Shown here: piece after piece, positions 60,021 through 64,000 of the stretch
Layout of the letters: each line of letters starts with the position of its first letter
How positions within the stretch are numbered: the stretch's first letter is position 1
Source: MGBC131033 sp910585655
GTDB lineage: Bacteria > Bacillota > Clostridia > Lachnospirales > Lachnospiraceae
Direction: 5' to 3'
Assembly (NCBI GenBank): GCA_949502025.1
Contig: CATBCG010000025.1
Location: 1-64,000, forward strand
DNA length: 64,000 nucleotides
Notes under the pieces: model-generated
Told to the model about the DNA's origin: nothing
Database searches by the model: none
What the model saw: the letters and a program-made list of their open reading frames with translations, nothing else
Program-made: the position numbers and the translations under genes

Positions 60021-61712
60021 CTAGCCAATCAATACCCTTTTCCCTTCAAAGGCAAACCCATAATGCCGGATAGCTTCCCTTGTCACGCCCCTTTTTATCA
60101 GCTCTGTATCATATTGCTTTTCCTCGATCTGCTTCAACGCATTCTGTACCGTCTCTACCAGATCCCTCTCCCTTGCCGGATGAAACACCTTAAACTCCAA
60201 AATAAAGGCTTTGTCTCCCTTTTGTACCGGCTCCATCATAACGTCATAGCGTCCAAATCCACTTTCACGATTAGAAGTAATCTGATATTTCCCTGCCAAA
60301 TCCACGATCAATCCCAATACAAAGCCATGATAAAACCGCTCCGGATCCTCTCTGTCCGACGGCTTTTTCCCTGTATCAAAGCTGCTAAAGCTCTGCAACG
60401 CCACCTGATTCATATATTCATTCATATAGTCGATGTCCTCTGCCAAAAGAGCCTTGATAAAGTCGTTGTAGCGGCTGGAACTGTTTTTAAACCATTTCTG
60501 AATCAGACGTCGGAATTCTTTTTTTACCTCTAAATTCGTCAGAGCCAGTGCATATCTGTCCTCTGCTTCCTCGTCGTCTTCCTGCTCCAATACCTCTTCT
60601 ACCCGTAAATACCCGGAAGCCAGCAGCAGACTCCAAAGCACCTGATCGCTTTCCTCCAGCTCTTCAAACACGACTTCCTCTGATAACTCCGTCCAAATAG
60701 GCTTCCCTGCCAGCAAATCCTCTACGGCAATCTTGACCTCGGAGGTTCCCCTTTGAATCAGCTTCCCTACCAGATGATTGGAACTGGTATTTGCCCAGTA
60801 GGTATCAAACTTTCCTCTGTCTAAATATTTCGTAATTGACCAGGGATTGTAGATATCCCTTCGTTTTCCAAAGCAAAAACCGTCGTACCAAAACTTTACC
60901 CGCTCTAGTTGCTCAGACAAACCAAACTGCCGCAAGGCTTCCCTTACCTCTTCTTCTGTAAACCCAAAAGCCGTTTCGTATTTTTCTGAGGTAGTCGTAA
61001 CCACCTCCAGGTTATTCATATCCGAAAAAATGGACTCCTTACTGATTCGGGTAATTCCGGTTAAGAGACCACGTTCCAGATAGGGGTTGGTTTTAAAAGT
61101 AGCATTAAACAGACTTCGGATAAAAGAAATTAACTCGTTCCAGAAGCCGTTCAGATATGCCTCCTGTAACGGAGTATCATATTCGTCTAATAAAATAATT
61201 GTCTTTTTTCCATAATAACGATAGAAATATTCTGCCAATTTTCTTATCGCTTCTGGTGTAAATTTTTCCGGAATCTCCTTCGTAAATTCTATATATTCCT
61301 TTTTTTCCACTTCTGACAGGCAGGTTCCCTCTAACAAAAATGTATTTTTTCGGTACAAATCGGTCAGTAACCTGCAAATTCCCCATACAGCAGATGAATA
61401 ATCTGACATTTTGATTCCTGCAAAAGATAAGCTAATTACCGGATAGCTTCCCTGTATCTGCCGATACTTTTCTTCCTGCCAAATAGATAATCCCTCAAAT
61501 AAATCCTCTCGTCCCGCATATTGAAGGGAAAAGAAATCCTCTACCATACTCATATTTAAAGTCTTTCCAAAACGGCGCGGGCGGGTAATCAAGGTTACGG
61601 TATCTCTGCTTTCCCACCATTCTTTTATAAACTCTGTTTTGTCTATATAAAAACAATGATTCTTTCTGATAAACTCAAAATCCTGCGTTCCTATGGAAAC
61701 AGTCGGTTTCAC
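60021..61712 (-). CDS. AAA-ATPase-like protein with PD-(D/E)XK (DUF1703) domain, copy 1
   Basis: GTG at 61712 follows GGGAGGAG and gives the same N-terminus as copy 2 (KPTVSIGTQ); the frame is open 25 codons more. The 563-residue protein has an AAA-like ATPase with P-loop ITRPRRFGKTLNMSM and Walker B TIILLDEYDTPLQEAYL, and a C-terminal nuclease-like domain with FGRYDVMMEPVQ and FILEFKVFHPARE (Asp, Glu-x-Lys). Such genes occur in many tandem copies in Lachnospiraceae and Bacteroidales; the function is unknown, with links suggested to defence or mobile DNA. It lies 97 bases after copy 2. Confidence 0.88.
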   Translation of the reverse strand: MKPTVSIGTQDFEFIRKNHCFYIDKTEFIKEWWESRDTVTLITRPRRFGKTLNMSMVEDFFSLQYAGREDLFEGLSIWQEEKYRQIQGSYPVISLSFAGIKMSDYSSAVWGICRLLTDLYRKNTFLLEGTCLSEVEKKEYIEFTKEIPEKFTPEAIRKLAEYFYRYYGKKTIILLDEYDTPLQEAYLNGFWNELISFIRSLFNATFKTNPYLERGLLTGITRISKESIFSDMNNLEVVTTTSEKYETAFGFTEEEVREALRQFGLSEQLERVKFWYDGFCFGKRRDIYNPWSITKYLDRGKFDTYWANTSSNHLVGKLIQRGTSEVKIAVEDLLAGKPIWTELSEEVVFEELEESDQVLWSLLLASGYLRVEEVLEQEDDEEAEDRYALALTNLEVKKEFRRLIQKWFKNSSSRYNDFIKALLAEDIDYMNEYMNQVALQSFSSFDTGKKPSDREDPERFYHGFVLGLIVDLAGKYQITSNRESGFGRYDVMMEPVQKGDKAFILEFKVFHPARERDLVETVQNALKQIEEKQYDTELIKRGVTREAIRHYGFAFEGKRVLIG

Positions 61713-61808
61713 AATTAACTCCTCCCTTTTCTTTCTGTCTTTGTTCAGGTTTCTCCTCATTTTAATATATGAGACTCTGAAAAGCAACTATAGCAAACCA
61801 TATTATCA

Positions 61809-63503
61809 TTAGCCAATCAATACCTTTTTCCCCTCAAAGGCAAACCCATAATGCCGGATAGCTTCCTTTGCCACGCCCCTTTTTATCAGCTCCGTATCAT
61901 ATTGCTTTTCCTCGATCTGCTTCAACGCATTCTGTACCGTCTCTGCCAGGTCCCTCTCCCTTGCCGGATGGAACACCTTAAACTCCAAAATAAAAGCTTT
62001 GTCTCCCTTTTGTACCGGTTCCAGCATGACATCATAACGACCAAATCCGCTCTCCCGGTTAGAAGTAATCTGATATTTCCCTGCCAAATCCACGATCAAA
62101 CCCAATACAAAGCCATGATAAAACCGCTCCGGATCCTCTCTATCCGACGGCTTTTTCCCTGTATCAAAGCTGCTAAAACTCTGCAACGCCACCTGATTCA
62201 TATATTCATTCATATAGTCGATGTCCTCTGCCAAAAGAGCCTTGATAAAGTCGTTGTAGCGGCTGGAACTGTTTTTAAACCATTTCTGAATCAGACGCCG
62301 GAATTCTTTTTTTACCTCTACATTCGTCAGAGCCAGTGCATATCTGTCCTCTGCCTCCTCGTCGTCTTCCTGCTCCAATACCTCCTCTACCCGCAAATAC
62401 CCGGAAGCCAGCAGCAGACTCCAAAGCGCCTGATCGCTTTCCTCCAGCTCTTCAAACACAACTTCCTCTGATAACTCTGTCCAAATCGGTCTCCCTGCCA
62501 GCAAATCCTCTACGGCAATCTTGACCTCGGAGGTTCCTCTTTGAATCAGCTTCCCTACCAGATGATTGGAACTGGTATTTGCCCAGTAGGTATCAAACTT
62601 TCCTCTGTCTAAATATTTCGTAATTGACCATGGATTGTAGATATCTTTTCGGTTGCCAAACCGGAAACCATTATACCAGAAGCGTACCCGTTCCAGCTTC
62701 TCGGATACCCCAAACAGCTTCAGGGCAGCTATCACTTCCTCCTCTGTAAAACCAAATGCCGTTCCATATTTTTCTGAAGTAGTCGTAATCACCTCCAGGT
62801 TATTCATATCCGAAAAAATGGACTCTTTACTGATCCGGGTAATTCCGGTTAAAAGACCACGCTCCAAATAAGGATTGGTCTTAAAGGTAGCATTGAACAG
62901 GCTTCGGATAAAAACAATCAGTTCATCCCAAAAGTCGTTCAAATATGCCTCCTGTAATGGAGTATCGTATTCGTCTAACAAAATAATCGTCTTTTTTCCA
63001 TAATAGCGTTCCAGACAGATAGCCAGTCGATGCAATGCCATTGCTGCCATCGCATCTGACATATCCGGCTTTATAAAATTAAAATATTCCTTTTCCTGTT
63101 CATTCAAAAAATCTCCCTCTAATAAAAACCGATATTTTGTATACAGATTGATCAACACCTGTACAATCCCATCTCTGATCGCTTCATACGAGCTTCCCTT
63201 AATCCCGGCAAAACTCAAAAAAATCACCGGATAGCTTCCCTGCATCTGCTGATACTTTTCTTCCTGCCAAATAGATAAGCCCTCAAACAAATCCTCTCTG
63301 CCTACATATTGAAGGGAAAAGAAATCCTCTACCATACTCATATTTAAAGTCTTTCCAAAACGGCGTGGGCGGGTAATCAAGGTTACGGTATCTCTACTTT
63401 CCCACCATTCTTTCACAAATGCCGTTTTATCTATATAAAAATCATGGTTCTTCCGAATTGTTTCAAAATTCTGTGTCCCTATGGAAACAGTTGGCTTCAT
63501 CAT
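61809..63503 (-). CDS. AAA-ATPase-like protein with PD-(D/E)XK (DUF1703) domain, copy 2
   Basis: The 564-residue protein has the same domains as copy 1 (P-loop RPRRFGKT at about 45-52, Walker B near 176, nuclease motifs near 490-515). CGGAGGAG lies before the paired ATG codons at 63503/63500. The two proteins are almost identical in their last 280 residues and first 85. They differ strongly at about 88-160 (for instance GSSYEAIRDGIVQVLINLY against SDYSSAVWGICRLLTDLY) and more mildly at about 230-265. That is a mosaic pattern, as expected from gene conversion around a diversifying patch. Confidence 0.88.
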   Translation of the reverse strand: MMKPTVSIGTQNFETIRKNHDFYIDKTAFVKEWWESRDTVTLITRPRRFGKTLNMSMVEDFFSLQYVGREDLFEGLSIWQEEKYQQMQGSYPVIFLSFAGIKGSSYEAIRDGIVQVLINLYTKYRFLLEGDFLNEQEKEYFNFIKPDMSDAMAAMALHRLAICLERYYGKKTIILLDEYDTPLQEAYLNDFWDELIVFIRSLFNATFKTNPYLERGLLTGITRISKESIFSDMNNLEVITTTSEKYGTAFGFTEEEVIAALKLFGVSEKLERVRFWYNGFRFGNRKDIYNPWSITKYLDRGKFDTYWANTSSNHLVGKLIQRGTSEVKIAVEDLLAGRPIWTELSEEVVFEELEESDQALWSLLLASGYLRVEEVLEQEDDEEAEDRYALALTNVEVKKEFRRLIQKWFKNSSSRYNDFIKALLAEDIDYMNEYMNQVALQSFSSFDTGKKPSDREDPERFYHGFVLGLIVDLAGKYQITSNRESGFGRYDVMLEPVQKGDKAFILEFKVFHPARERDLAETVQNALKQIEEKQYDTELIKRGVAKEAIRHYGFAFEGKKVLIG

Positions 63504-63583
63504 TAACTCCTCCGTTTCTCCTGGTTTTACTGATTTTTACCGTCTTTTATTGCTTCTATTCTCTCGTTTTTTCTGGATTGCCA

Positions 63584-64000
63584 CTAGCCAATCAATACCT
63601 TTTTCCCCTCAAAGGCAAACCCATAATGCCGGATAGCTTCCTTTGCCACGCCCCTTTTTATCAGCTCTGTATCATATTGCTTTTCCTCGATCTGCTTCAA
63701 CGCATTCTGTACCGTCTCTGCCAAGTCCTTCTCCCTTGCCGGATGGAACACCTTAAACTCCAAAATAAAGGCTTTGTCTCCCTTTTGTACCGGTTCCATC
63801 TTAACATCATAGCGTCCAAATCCGCTCTCCCGGTTAGAAGTAATCTGATATTTTCCTGCCAAATCCACGATCAAACCCAATACAAAGCCATGATAAAACC
63901 GCTCCGGATCCTCTCTGTCCGACGGCTTTTTCCCTGTATCAAAGCTGCTAAAACTCTGTAACACCACCTGATTCATATATTCATTCATATAGTCAATGTC
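63584..64000 (-). CDS. AAA-ATPase/PD-(D/E)XK protein, copy 3, C-terminal part only
   Basis: The last 138 codons of a third copy run to the window edge, ending in FAFEGKKVLIG like copy 2. The nuclease motifs (GRYDVKMEP; FILEFKVFHPARE) are intact. It differs from copy 2 at only a few residues. It begins 81 bases upstream of copy 2. More copies may follow outside the window. Confidence 0.88.
   Translation of the reverse strand, partial: DIDYMNEYMNQVVLQSFSSFDTGKKPSDREDPERFYHGFVLGLIVDLAGKYQITSNRESGFGRYDVKMEPVQKGDKAFILEFKVFHPAREKDLAETVQNALKQIEEKQYDTELIKRGVAKEAIRHYGFAFEGKKVLIG

Overview
The window looks like a chromosomal segment of a spore-forming, low-to-mid GC Firmicute of the class Clostridia, most likely a Lachnospiraceae gut anaerobe. 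This rests on the content: a dense sporulation set (spoVG, spoVT, yabP, yabQ, spoIIE), Gram-positive housekeeping genes (mutS2, yhaM, divIC, rqcP, a dnaD/dnaI-type pair), a 2[4Fe-4S] ferredoxin, VanW-type surface proteins and tandem AAA-ATPase/PD-(D/E)XK genes typical of that family. The species cannot be told from the sequence alone.

Layout. (1) 1-6.3 kb is an accessory island, much more AT-rich than its surroundings. It holds a truncated membrane-anchored protein gene, a decayed group II intron (5' end kept, 3' end lost, maturase gene broken), scraps of decayed genes, and a two-gene operon. That operon pairs a double DUF262 (GmrS/ParB-like) protein with a Rossmann-fold partner and is the best candidate for an uncharacterised defence system. 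(2) 6.4-24.5 kb is core genome: rlmD with a split-off C-terminal tail, yhaM, a catalytically dead HtrA-like protein, mutS2 followed by a two-component system, trmL, an aminotransferase with its Lrp-type regulator, an AIR-synthase-like protein, a VanW protein with an Asp-Lys repeat tail, a DnaQ-like exonuclease, nth, three tRNAs (Phe, Gly, Gly) and a Na+/Ca2+-type antiporter. (3) 25-33.2 kb is a MacB/FtsX-type export operon: three lipoprotein adaptors, one large permease and two ATPases, one of which carries an AbrB/SpoVT-like tail. The same palindrome sits at its promoter and between the two ATPase genes. (4) 33.2-51.3 kb, all on the minus strand apart from two genes, is the conserved origin-side sporulation/division cluster known from Bacillus (spoVG-pth-mfd-...-spoVT-...-rqcP-yabP-yabQ-divIC-spoIIE-tilS-hpt-ftsH), here with truA, an M23 peptidase gene, a PpiC foldase gene, hup and two small unknown genes between them. 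(5) 51.4-57.1 kb on the plus strand carries murC, a cluster of DnaA boxes, a dnaD-like and a dnaI/dnaC-like gene, a long prs gene and a 55-residue ferredoxin gene. (6) 57.1-64 kb is accessory again: decayed fragments, a secreted papain-like protein, a small membrane-anchored protein, an IS256-type transposase scrap and three tandem copies (the last cut by the window edge) of an AAA-ATPase/nuclease gene.

The genes worth reading together are: the replication-loading pair downstream of the DnaA boxes; spoIIE with a promoter of the Spo0A-controlled type (21-bp spacer); the export operon with its shared palindrome; and the double-DUF262/Rossmann pair. Many starts were set from the ribosome binding site rather than from the longest reading frame; this is stated where it applies.
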